Shown here piece after piece: positions 24,233 through 31,202 of a stretch of DNA of 39,799 bases (the stretch's first letter is position 1; each line of letters starts with the position of its first letter). The position numbers were made by a program, and so were the translations under genes. The notes beneath the pieces were generated by a model, which was given only the letters and a program-made list of their open reading frames with translations, was not told where the DNA came from and made no database searches. This stretch comes from an uncultured Lachnospiraceae bacterium (lineage in GTDB: Bacteria > Bacillota > Clostridia > Lachnospirales > Lachnospiraceae): assembly GCA_947629585.1 (NCBI GenBank), contig CANREH010000016.1:1-39799 (forward strand), given 5' to 3'.

Positions 24233-25706
24233 TTTGGAATGTATTGAACAGCGTCTTTGCCAATTCGCCCTGGAGACGCCGGATGCTCCGGCGATTATTG
24301 TGAAAGAAGAAATCACGACATATGAGGAATTATGGCGGCTGGTGAGGGGCGCAGCCAGGTATTTAAGCAAGGAGATAGGTATCCGGAAGGGCGACTGCGT
24401 AGTGGTCAGAGCCATGCAGAACCTGGAATATGGGATTGCGTATTTTGGTACACATCTTCTGGGGGCAGTCTTTGTTCCTCTGGAAAAGAGCCTCCCGGCG
24501 GATAAAACGCAGGAGATTCTGTGTGAAACGGATGCGAAAGCGTATCTGTCCAGAGAAGACATGCCCGGCTCAGAAACTGCTTATGTTGATTTGAAGGAAT
24601 TAAAACGGATAGGGGAAGAGTATTTCTGCGAGGACTGGGAATGGGAATTCCCATCCCGCCAGGACAGTGCGGACATCATGTACACGACGGGAACGACAGG
24701 TAAGGCAAAAGGCGTGGAGGTGACGCATGATGTCCTGATTTCTACAGCAGAAAATTATATTTCCGGCTTCTGTATGCAGAAGGGGAATGTGATGGCTGTT
24801 CCCGGGCCGATGAACCATGTGAATCCATTGCGGAAAATGTATACAAGCATTATGACGGGAAACACTGTGGTAATACTGGACGGAATGCTTTCAGTAAAAA
24901 GGTTTTATGAGGCACTCGATACCTGTCATGTGAATTCCCTGTGCCTGCCGCCGGCCCTTCTCAGGATGCTCTGGAAGCTTTCAGGGGAAAAGCTGGCAGA
25001 ATATGCAGATCAGATCGAATTTGTCGAGTGTTCGACGGCGCCCATTACGGAGGCGGATAAGGAACATCTGCGCAGGCAGCTGCCCAAGTCCAGGCTGTAT
25101 AATAATTACGGACTGTCGGAGTGCGGAGCTATGGTTATGTACGATTTCAACGAATTTAAGGAAAAAGGCCAGGGATGTGTGGGAAAGCCTATGGTCAATT
25201 CCCATGTGGTGATCGTGGATGACAGGAAGAAAGAGATAAAGTCTTCCAGGAAACGGACGGGACTGATCGCCAACAAAGGACCTATTAATATGAAAGGATA
25301 TTGGAAGCATCCGGAGATTACGGCCCAGGTCAAAGAAAATGGATATGTTTATACGAACGACATAGGGTATTTTGATGAGGATGGATTTCTTTATGTAGTG
25401 GGGAGGGAAAACGATACCATCAATGTAGGAGGGCTGAAGGTGGAGCCGACGGAAGTGGAGGATGCCGCCGGACAGTTCCCGGGCGTGTTTGAATGTATCT
25501 GTGTTCCCGTGGATGATCCGCTGACGGGGAAGGCACTGAAACTGATTGTTGTGATGGAGAAAGGATGTACACTGAACGAGGCAGGGCTGGCAGGATATCT
25601 CCGGGAATGCCTGGATTCGTATAAAGTGCCTGTCATTTACGAGGAAACAGATCATATTCCAAGAAATTATGTCGGAAAACCTGACAGAAAAGCATTTACA
25701 AAATAG
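24210..25706 (+). CDS. adenylate-forming ligase (AMP-binding, DltA/acyl-ACP ligase-like)
   Basis: A class I adenylate-forming enzyme of 498 aa. Motifs in order: MYTTGTTGKAKGVEVTH (P-loop, about residue 158), NNYGLSECG, YTNDIGYFDEDGFLYVVGR, NVGGLKVEPTEVE, and the C-terminal catalytic Lys in NYVGKPDRKAF. It should activate a carboxylic or amino acid with ATP and load it on a carrier, most likely the ACP encoded at 26522. Substrate is unknown. GGAAGGAG precedes ATG 24210 inside the preceding gene. It starts a five-gene module (ligase, SDR, ACP, SDR, DltD-like). Confidence 0.87.
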   Translation: MEWKAGSSLECIEQRLCQFALETPDAPAIIVKEEITTYEELWRLVRGAARYLSKEIGIRKGDCVVVRAMQNLEYGIAYFGTHLLGAVFVPLEKSLPADKTQEILCETDAKAYLSREDMPGSETAYVDLKELKRIGEEYFCEDWEWEFPSRQDSADIMYTTGTTGKAKGVEVTHDVLISTAENYISGFCMQKGNVMAVPGPMNHVNPLRKMYTSIMTGNTVVILDGMLSVKRFYEALDTCHVNSLCLPPALLRMLWKLSGEKLAEYADQIEFVECSTAPITEADKEHLRRQLPKSRLYNNYGLSECGAMVMYDFNEFKEKGQGCVGKPMVNSHVVIVDDRKKEIKSSRKRTGLIANKGPINMKGYWKHPEITAQVKENGYVYTNDIGYFDEDGFLYVVGRENDTINVGGLKVEPTEVEDAAGQFPGVFECICVPVDDPLTGKALKLIVVMEKGCTLNEAGLAGYLRECLDSYKVPVIYEETDHIPRNYVGKPDRKAFTK

Positions 25707-25716
25707 GAGGTACAGG

Positions 25717-26451
25717 ATGGATAGGTGTTTATTGGTGCTGGGAGCATCATCAGATGTAGGAGCGGCGTATATCAGGGCTTACCATGAGCGTTATGATAAG
25801 ATTGTGGGGACATATTATACAAATAAGGAACAGGCGGAGCGGCTGAAGGAGGAGCTGGGTAGAAAAATGGAGATTTTCTGCCTTAATATGCTGCAGGAGG
25901 AGGAAATAGACAGATTTGCCGCATTTCTCAGGGAAAGGGCATTATTTCCGGAGTATGTGCTCCACCTTCCTGCGCAGAAGACGGAAATGAAAAGGGCGGA
26001 GGAGCTGGAGAGCGGGCGGCTGCGGGAAGACCTGGAACTGGGAGTGGTTTCCATTATGCGTTTGCTGCGGACACTTCTTCCGCATATGCAGGAGAAAGAA
26101 TTTGGAAGGATTTGTTTTCTTCTGTCCAGTGTCACGGAACACCCGATTGCGTACCAGAGTTCATATCTGATCACGAAATATGCGCTCCTCGGCGCAGTCA
26201 AGGCACTTGCCGTAGAATATGCGCCAAAGAAGATTATGGTAAATGCGGTATCGCCTTCCATGATGGATACAAAATTTATAAAAAATGTGTCGCCCTTTGT
26301 GAAGAAAAAAGTGCTGGACACGACGGCGGTCAAGCGGCTGGCGACAGTAGACGACGTCATACGGGCATTTGCTTTTCTGCTGGATGAAAAAAATGAATAC
26401 ATGACAGGAGAGAATCTGTTATTGGCGGGGGGGGGTAGGATAAACTCTTGA
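25717..26451 (+). CDS. short-chain dehydrogenase/reductase (SDR), C-terminal tail set by a G9 tract
   Basis: A Rossmann-fold SDR of about 244 aa: LGASSDVG (residues 9-15), the catalytic SSVTEH, and SYLITK with Tyr150 and Lys154. The usual NNAG is replaced by LPAQ. It probably reduces or oxidises a carrier-bound or sugar-bound group. AGGAGG precedes ATG 25717. The G9 tract lies in the last codons. At nine the protein ends LLLAGGGRINS, at ten LLLAGGG, at eight LLLAGGVG. All variants keep the SDR core, so slippage would alter only the tail and the distance to downstream translation. Confidence 0.85.
   Translation: MDRCLLVLGASSDVGAAYIRAYHERYDKIVGTYYTNKEQAERLKEELGRKMEIFCLNMLQEEEIDRFAAFLRERALFPEYVLHLPAQKTEMKRAEELESGRLREDLELGVVSIMRLLRTLLPHMQEKEFGRICFLLSSVTEHPIAYQSSYLITKYALLGAVKALAVEYAPKKIMVNAVSPSMMDTKFIKNVSPFVKKKVLDTTAVKRLATVDDVIRAFAFLLDEKNEYMTGENLLLAGGGRINS
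26427..26435 (+). repeat. poly-G tract (G9) at the 3' end of the first SDR gene
   Basis: Nine consecutive G. Length changes shift the stop codon among positions within about 20 bases and do not remove catalytic residues. Confidence 0.9.
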
Positions 26452-26521
26452 ATTAACACGGGAAATTAAAAAATAAAGTGCATAGAATATTTAGCGGGAT
26501 TGGGAAAGGAGATGACGGGAA

Positions 26522-26752
26522 ATGAGAGAAAGATTAATAGGATTGTTTGCAGAAGCATTGCCGGGAGTTGATTTTACGAAATCGGAGGAACTGGTGGAGG
26601 ACGGGATTCTGGATTCTTTGGGGATTGTGACGGTCATAGATGTAATCAGCACGGAATTTGGCATTGAGATTCCTTATGAAATGCTGGATGTGGAAAGATT
26701 CCGCTCTCTGGCAGCTATCGAGGATATGATCCGGGAACTGGGCGGCAAATGA
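26522..26752 (+). CDS. acyl carrier protein
   Basis: A 76-aa carrier protein with the phosphopantetheine site Ser32 in DGILDSLGIV, acidic helices and normal length. It resembles DltC or specialised ACPs more than the housekeeping fatty-acid ACP because of its operon. AAAGGAG precedes ATG 26522. The stop overlaps the ATG of the second SDR gene by four bases. The partner ligase is encoded at 24210. It holds the activated group as a thioester for the SDRs and an acyltransferase; this is inferred from the context. Confidence 0.87.
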   Translation: MRERLIGLFAEALPGVDFTKSEELVEDGILDSLGIVTVIDVISTEFGIEIPYEMLDVERFRSLAAIEDMIRELGGK

Positions 26753-27648
26753 TGGACGGGAGGACTTGGAAAATGGATTGGAAAAATACGGTACGCAAAA
26801 CACTGGATTATATGAAAAAGCCCATAATCCGCACGGAGTATGTACGCACGTCGGCGTATCCGGGACTTGAGGGCATGTTCGAAGGAAGGAATGTCCTTGT
26901 GACAGGAGGGACAAGGGGGATCGGTCTGGCTGCCGCGAAAGCATTCCATGCTTGTGGCGCTTTTGTTATCGTGACGGGACGTTCTGCGGAAAAGCTCCGG
27001 GAAATAAATGAGTCGGCGGCTTCGGAACGGTTTTATGCAATGGAATGGGATGTCGCTGATATTCCTGGACAGGAGAAAAAGATGGAGGAATTGGATGGAG
27101 TTTTTGGCGGGGGGGGGTGTGATATCTTAGTAAACAACGCAGGGACGAACCGGAACGAGCATGGTGAAACTGCGGGATCGTGGGACGGGGTGTCAGAGAC
27201 AGAATGGGATCATATCGTGAATACGAACCTGAAGGCGATGTATTTTCTGATCCAAAAGTTTGCGAAAAAATGGATGGAGACATTTCCTGATAAAGAAAGG
27301 CATATCGTGAATGTAGCTTCCTCCAGCGGGTTTGAGCCTGCCGTCCTGCCATACGGCATATCTAAATGGGGTGTCGTTGCGCTTACCGAAGGATTCGGGA
27401 GAAAGCTTGCCCCATATGGCATTACGGTGAATGGGGTTGCTCCCGGCCCGACATCGACGTTCATGGCATCCAAAATGGATGATGCGGAGGATCTGTCCTA
27501 TCAGGCAATCCCGCGTCGGTGTTATGGCGTGCCGGAGGAGATTGCGAATGCTATCCTGTTTCTTGCCAGTGATTACGGGAAAAATATAGTTGGTGAAGTC
27601 GTCAGGGCGGACGGGGGATTTTCCCTGACGGTGACTGGGGGACAATAA
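26749..27648 (+). CDS. short-chain dehydrogenase/reductase (FabG-like) with N-terminal extension and in-frame G9 tract
   Basis: A 299-aa SDR with about 45 extra N-terminal residues, then TGGTRGIG (52-59), NNAG (129-132), catalytic Ser in VASSSG, and YGISK with Tyr202 and Lys206. It ends with VRADGG as in FabG-type ketoacyl reductases. A G9 run at 27109-27117 encodes extra glycines in VFGGGGCDILVNNAG, just before the active site. It is in frame here; one base more or less would truncate the enzyme before its catalytic residues. Start overlaps the ACP stop. Together with the ACP it could reduce a ketoacyl thioester. Confidence 0.86.
   Translation: MMDGRTWKMDWKNTVRKTLDYMKKPIIRTEYVRTSAYPGLEGMFEGRNVLVTGGTRGIGLAAAKAFHACGAFVIVTGRSAEKLREINESAASERFYAMEWDVADIPGQEKKMEELDGVFGGGGCDILVNNAGTNRNEHGETAGSWDGVSETEWDHIVNTNLKAMYFLIQKFAKKWMETFPDKERHIVNVASSSGFEPAVLPYGISKWGVVALTEGFGRKLAPYGITVNGVAPGPTSTFMASKMDDAEDLSYQAIPRRCYGVPEEIANAILFLASDYGKNIVGEVVRADGGFSLTVTGGQ
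27109..27117 (+). repeat. poly-G tract (G9) in the second SDR gene
   Basis: Nine consecutive G read as three Gly codons after FG. The frame is open at nine, twelve or six and closed otherwise. Confidence 0.9.
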
Positions 27649-27686
27649 AATTTCAAATGAAATTTTGATGAAAGGGAGGCAGAAAA

Positions 27687-28622
27687 ATGCTGTGGAGTAT
27701 CTGTATTGCAGCGGTAGTTCTGTTTTTTATTGCGGATACCCTTTATAAAAGAACGACGCATTATAAAAATCAGATATGGCAGGAAGAACGCTTCCGCAGG
27801 ATTCCGGATGGGATTGAAGTGGCTGCAATTGGATCAGGTCCCGGTTTGTATGATGTCGATTTGAAGAACAGCGTGGAGAACGGTTTTAATTTCTGCCAGT
27901 CGCCACAGTCATGGATGTATGGATACCGGATACTCAGGACTTATCAAAAAAAGCTTAATCCTTATTGTATTATTATTATTATTATTACTTGTCCACTAAA
28001 TTTTGCAGAAAAAAAGAGTGCGGCAAGTGCTGCATATCATGTGCAGTATTATGGAAGCCTTCCACCGGAAGACATTGACATGTACTCCCGCTGGCTGGAT
28101 ATCCTGCGGAAGTTTCCCCTGCTCCGGCATCCTAAATGGGTATTCCGGATTATACGGGATGTGCCGCCATTTGATTTAGAACATAATGAAAAGAGATTGG
28201 ATTGCAGCGGGGCTGAGGTTTCTGCACGCCAGCTTTTGGAAGGATGGCTGGAGCAGTCGGGGCTGCATGACTTAAGGAATCCGTCACAGTCAGAACAGCA
28301 GAGGGAGGCAATGGAAAAAAGAAAGGGGTGGCTGAGACAGACGGTAGAGCTTTGTGAAGAGAACAGGTGGCGTCCTGTTTTTGTCATTCCGCCGATGTGC
28401 GGTAAAGTATGTGATATGGTAAGTGCAGAATTTAAGGAAGAATTTGTCCTGCGTCCGTTAAGAGAGGTCGGCGGGGAAAAATATCAGATTTTAGACTACT
28501 TCAATGAAAAAGAGTTCCAGTCGGATGATTTGTATTTCAGTGCTCCCTTCATGAATCGGTATGGAAGGGAGAAGTTTACAAAAAGGCTTCTGACGGATAT
28601 TCGGGGAATTTATGAAAAATAA
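27687..28622 (+). CDS. DltD-like membrane-anchored protein (SGNH-hydrolase-like)
   Basis: A 311-aa protein with one N-terminal membrane segment and an outside or membrane-associated domain. AAIGSGPGLYDVDL resembles the GDS/GSS block of SGNH proteins and of DltD-like transfer proteins. VFVIPPMCGKV and the C-terminal YFSAPFMNRYGREKFT fall where the later SGNH blocks lie. A usual Asp-x-x-His is not obvious, so hydrolase activity is doubtful. GGGAGG precedes ATG 27687. As last gene of the ligase-ACP module it may act in transferring the group at the cell surface. An (ATT)6 repeat encodes six isoleucines at 27969-27986. Confidence 0.6.
   Translation: MLWSICIAAVVLFFIADTLYKRTTHYKNQIWQEERFRRIPDGIEVAAIGSGPGLYDVDLKNSVENGFNFCQSPQSWMYGYRILRTYQKKLNPYCIIIIIITCPLNFAEKKSAASAAYHVQYYGSLPPEDIDMYSRWLDILRKFPLLRHPKWVFRIIRDVPPFDLEHNEKRLDCSGAEVSARQLLEGWLEQSGLHDLRNPSQSEQQREAMEKRKGWLRQTVELCEENRWRPVFVIPPMCGKVCDMVSAEFKEEFVLRPLREVGGEKYQILDYFNEKEFQSDDLYFSAPFMNRYGREKFTKRLLTDIRGIYEK
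27969..27986 (+). repeat. (ATT)6 trinucleotide repeat inside the DltD-like gene
   Basis: Six tandem ATT codons (six Ile). Changes by whole units keep the frame, so they would vary the length of the hydrophobic stretch only. Confidence 0.7.
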
Positions 28623-28632
28623 AGGAATATCA

Positions 28633-28731
28633 ATGGGATTTCTTTTTCTGTATGATCTTTTCATCAGCGGTATAATGAGAAAGATCCGTTGGTGGGAGCT
28701 GGTGAGTCAGGCGGATATGAAGATATTTTGA
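28633..28731 (+). CDS. possible small hydrophobic/basic peptide, or gene remnant
   Basis: An ATG seven bases after AAAGGA opens a 32-codon frame (MGFLFLYDLF, then RKIRWWELV). In another frame 28656-28772 reads like a protein end (GAGESGGYEDILKTIRK, stop at 28770). Either a small protein, as DltX is in dlt operons, or debris of a lost gene. No homologue recognised. Confidence 0.25.
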   Translation: MGFLFLYDLFISGIMRKIRWWELVSQADMKIF

Positions 28732-28782
28732 AAACTATCCGCAAAATTATAAAAAATGCGGGTGATTACTAAAAAATACCCC

Positions 28783-28811
28783 TTGACTTTTGCAGTAGAA
28801 CAACGTATTAT
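28783..28811 (+). promoter_or_regulatory. promoter of the AbiE toxin-antitoxin operon
   Basis: TTGACT (28783-28788), 17-bp spacer, TATTAT (28806-28811). The -10 box overlaps the first bases of a large dyad, the expected geometry for autorepression. Confidence 0.8.
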
Positions 28812-28862
28812 TTAGATAAATCTCCGCAAAAAGTAGAAAACTGCGGAGGCTTATCTAAATAA
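28808..28862 (+). promoter_or_regulatory. inverted-repeat operator / leader hairpin of the AbiE operon
   Basis: Arms of 20 bp: TTATTTAGATAA and CTCCGC on the left, GCGGAG and TTATCTAAATAA on the right. Only two positions do not pair, and the loop is 15 nt. AbiEi antitoxins are known to bind inverted repeats at their own promoter and repress it. As RNA the same sequence would fold just before the ribosome site AAAAGGAG. Confidence 0.75.
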
Positions 28863-28877
28863 AAGGAGCGTTCTATA

Positions 28878-29417
28878 ATGAAAAGACGGTCTGAATGTCT
28901 GACGCTTTATGGATCGGATTACAAAATTCAACAGCGTGTTAGAAATGGGAAATTGTTCCAAATAGAGAAAGGTATTTTTTCAGAGAATCCGTATGTCCCG
29001 GAACTTGCAGTTTTGACTTATAAGTACCCAAATGCGGTTGTTACAATGCACAATGCCTTTTATATCTATGGTCTTACAGATGTGATTCCTGACAAATACG
29101 ATCTTGCAACAGACCGGAATGCCGCAAAAATTCCGGATAAACGGGTTAAGCAGTATTTTTATCCGACAGATTTTTTCAGGGATGGGGCTGTTATTACAGA
29201 TTATAAGGGATACCGGATACCTATTTACTGTCTTGAGCGGATGCTTATCGAACTTTTAAGATATAAGAAAAAACTGCCTTTTGACTATTATAAAGAGATT
29301 ATATTGAATTACCGGAAGATTCTTCCGAGGCTGAACATCGAGCGTATTCAGGATTTTGCACTGGCTGCTCCGAAGAGCAATAAAATACTGGAGACACTGC
29401 AAATGGAGGTATTATAA
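28878..29417 (+). CDS. AbiEi-like antitoxin (type IV toxin-antitoxin)
   Basis: A 179-aa antitoxin of the AbiEi family. The N-terminus is short for a full winged helix (YKIQQRVRNGKLFQIEKGIF). The body has AVVTMHNAFYIYGLTD and ERMLIELLRYKKKLPFDYYK as in AbiEi proteins. In this family the antitoxin counters AbiEii without binding it and represses the operon through a promoter dyad, which is present here. AAAGGAG precedes ATG 28878. The stop overlaps the toxin ATG by one base. Confidence 0.85.
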   Translation: MKRRSECLTLYGSDYKIQQRVRNGKLFQIEKGIFSENPYVPELAVLTYKYPNAVVTMHNAFYIYGLTDVIPDKYDLATDRNAAKIPDKRVKQYFYPTDFFRDGAVITDYKGYRIPIYCLERMLIELLRYKKKLPFDYYKEIILNYRKILPRLNIERIQDFALAAPKSNKILETLQMEVL

Positions 29418-30220
29418 TGCCAAATCTTGAAAAACTGGCGGCGGATGTGAGAAACGAGGGGTACTCTGCCATAAATGCAGAAGCGAAAGTTTGTCAGGAT
29501 ATTGTACTGAAAGCAATTGCAGAATCGGATTTTAGCAGGAACGTGACTATTAAGGGCGGAGTTGTCATGAGAAATATCACCGGGAATGTAAGGCGGGCGA
29601 CGCAGGATATGGATCTTGATTTCATCAGATATTCCTTAGAGGACGAATCAATCCGAAAGTTTGTCCAACGGCTTAACTGTCTTGAAGGCATAACAATTGA
29701 GATTACTGGGGAAATTGAAGAACTTTCACAGCAGGAATATAATGGGAAAAGAGTGTATATCATTATCAGTGATGATACAGGGCATTCTTTTACAAGCAAA
29801 ATTGATCTTGGGGTTCATAAAAATATCCAGATCGGACAGGATGAATACTGCTTTGACGTGTGTCTGGATGATGTCGGAGCAAGTCTTTTGATCAATTCTA
29901 AGGAGCAGATTTTTGTTGAAAAGCTGCGCTCTCTGCTTCGATTTGGGCCTTTATCTACCCGCTATAAGGATGTTTTTGACATGTGTTATCTGTCGGAGTA
30001 TGTGGATAAAACAAGATTGATGCAGTGTATTCATACCTACATACTCAATGATCCTGGCATGAAGGAGGATTCCATAGAGAAAATCAGACAGAGAATCAGC
30101 CGGACGTTTTCCAACAGACTGTATAAGGAACATATGAAACGGGCGGGGAGAGCAAACTGGCTTGGGGTTCAGCCGGACGCAGCATTCGATAAGATACAGG
30201 GATTTCTCAAATCCATGTAG
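29417..30220 (+). CDS. AbiEii-like nucleotidyltransferase toxin
   Basis: A nucleotidyltransferase-fold toxin of the AbiEii/AbiGii family, 267 aa. The conserved motif I is KGGVVM (residues 46-51) with TQDMDLDF (62-69), the acidic metal site. Further on, KEQIFVEKLRSLLRFG and TRYKDVFDM match the family. AbiEii toxins modify NTP- or RNA-related targets and block growth, giving abortive infection. Translation is coupled to the antitoxin by TAATG. Complete and in frame. Confidence 0.88.
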   Translation: MPNLEKLAADVRNEGYSAINAEAKVCQDIVLKAIAESDFSRNVTIKGGVVMRNITGNVRRATQDMDLDFIRYSLEDESIRKFVQRLNCLEGITIEITGEIEELSQQEYNGKRVYIIISDDTGHSFTSKIDLGVHKNIQIGQDEYCFDVCLDDVGASLLINSKEQIFVEKLRSLLRFGPLSTRYKDVFDMCYLSEYVDKTRLMQCIHTYILNDPGMKEDSIEKIRQRISRTFSNRLYKEHMKRAGRANWLGVQPDAAFDKIQGFLKSM

Positions 30221-30308
30221 ATAATAAGAATTTATGAGTGGGGCACCCTACTGTAAAAGCATGTGTGGTACGCCTATCATGTTGTTTTGTCCTGGTGCAG
30301 TCCTGCGT

Positions 30309-30641
30309 TTATTCGAGCGGAAACCCCTCTTTCAGGATGGAGATCCAGTTCCTTTTTCCATAGAGAAAACGGATGATATTTACTCGTTTTTCCGGCTCGG
30401 ATATGGTGTAGAAAATAAGGTAATTATTTACTGCCACAAAGCGAACACCACAGGCTTTTAACACGGGGTCGTCCACAAGCGGAAACTGCTGCGGAAACTG
30501 TGACAGGCTAAAGGCTTTCTTTTCGACTTCATCCAGAAGGTGGTCCGCAGCCTGCGGATTATATAGAACAAGTTCGATATAGTCCGCCGCATTTTTGAGA
30601 TCCTTTTCCGCAGCTTTTGTGATGTGTATTTCGTAACTCAT
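30309..30641 (-). CDS. RelE/ParE family toxin
   Basis: A 110-aa RelE/ParE-superfamily toxin with YEIHITKAAEKDLKNAADYI at the N-terminus and CGVRFVAVNNYLIFYTI, then VNIIRFLYGKRNW, the typical core strands and basic C-terminal residues. It would be an mRNA interferase or gyrase poison. It is encoded after its antitoxin, with start and antitoxin stop overlapping by four bases. Convergent with the AbiE operon; no clear terminator lies in the 88 bp between them. Confidence 0.87.
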   Translation of the reverse strand: MSYEIHITKAAEKDLKNAADYIELVLYNPQAADHLLDEVEKKAFSLSQFPQQFPLVDDPVLKACGVRFVAVNNYLIFYTISEPEKRVNIIRFLYGKRNWISILKEGFPLE

Positions 30642-30910
30642 TTTTTGCGCCTTTCCCGGATATCTGCCATTGCTTCGGAGAAAGGAGAGGTGTTTTTGGA
30701 TTGGACATCGTTTAGACCTTCCTGCAGGAGGCCGTAGAGTTCAAACCGTCCGAGCAGTTGTTCATAGGCTTCAATGCTCATGACTGCCAGATCACCTTTC
30801 CCATTTTTCGTGATGAAGACAGGCTCGGAATACTGGTGGCAGAAGTTTGAGATTCCATTATAGTCATTTCTAAGATCGGCGCTTGATTTGATTGTAGGCA
30901 TATACTGCAC
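30638..30910 (-). CDS. Phd/YefM family antitoxin
   Basis: A 90-aa antitoxin with the Phd/YefM fold. It has KSSADLRNDYNGISNFCHQ, EPVFITKNGKGDLAVMSIEAYEQ and a charged C-terminal tail that would wrap the toxin. AAAGGAGGTG stands eight to ten bases before the ATG. It and the RelE-like toxin form a complete type II module. Confidence 0.88.
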   Translation of the reverse strand: MQYMPTIKSSADLRNDYNGISNFCHQYSEPVFITKNGKGDLAVMSIEAYEQLLGRFELYGLLQEGLNDVQSKNTSPFSEAMADIRERRKK

Positions 30911-30933
30911 CTCCTTTATAATAATATAACAAA

Positions 30934-30962
30934 ATAATACACAAATTTCTTTATAAAGTCAA
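30934..30962 (-). promoter_or_regulatory. promoter of the Phd/RelE operon
   Basis: On the minus strand TTGACT (complement of 30957-30962), 17 bp, TATTAT (complement of 30934-30939). Both hexamers and the spacing equal those of the AbiE promoter. Confidence 0.75.
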
Positions 30963-30964
30963 GT

Positions 30965-30989
30965 AAAAAAGTGTCTTCGACACTTTTTT
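30965..30989. terminator. bidirectional intrinsic terminator
   Basis: A6, GTGTC, a TTC loop, GACAC, T6. It is symmetric, so it can stop transcripts in both directions, and lies directly upstream of the antitoxin promoter. It insulates the toxin-antitoxin region from the housekeeping genes that follow. Confidence 0.75.
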
Positions 30990-31133
30990 ATCATATCAGC
31001 AAATCAACACATATAAGCGGATTTTACCAAAACTACCAGAAGAATATTTTGAGTCAAATTCAGAAATGGAGCGTTCAAACGCTGCCTTATCTTGCCCAAA
31101 TGCTGCCTGATGACTGATCGCCGGAAGGATTTT
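30990..31133. other. intergenic stretch without recognised gene
   Basis: On the minus strand a run of about 30 codons (AAFERSISEFDSKYSSGSFG) looks protein-like but lacks a ribosome site and a recognisable family. It is possibly the end of a lost gene. Otherwise I see nothing before the promoter at 31134. Confidence 0.2.
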
Positions 31134-31162
31134 TTGACAATATACAAAATTAGTGGTATACT
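31134..31162 (+). promoter_or_regulatory. promoter of the tsaC-rpiB gene group
   Basis: Consensus TTGACA (31134-31139), 17-bp spacer, TATACT (31157-31162), 40 bases before the tsaC start. Confidence 0.82.
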
Positions 31163-31202
31163 TGACACAATGTACCATAGATAGGATAAGCGGGGCGTGT
31201 AT

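Noticed and set aside
24981-25655. Minus-strand open frame of 224 codons
   Set aside because: Lies fully antisense to the adenylate-forming ligase gene, which has all family motifs; the antisense product has no recognisable domain.
25815-26459. Minus-strand open frame of 214 codons
   Set aside because: Antisense to the first SDR gene; Ser/Arg-rich product typical of a shadow frame.
27193-27645. Minus-strand open frame of 150 codons
   Set aside because: Antisense to the second SDR gene with an intact catalytic set; no ribosome site.
27969-27986. (ATT)6 repeat as a phase-variation switch
   Set aside because: The unit is three bases, so slippage keeps the frame; listed only as a repeat.
30221-30308. 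Terminator between the AbiE and RelE genes
   Set aside because: The GTGGGG/CCCTAC pairing leaves an impossible loop and no T-run follows.
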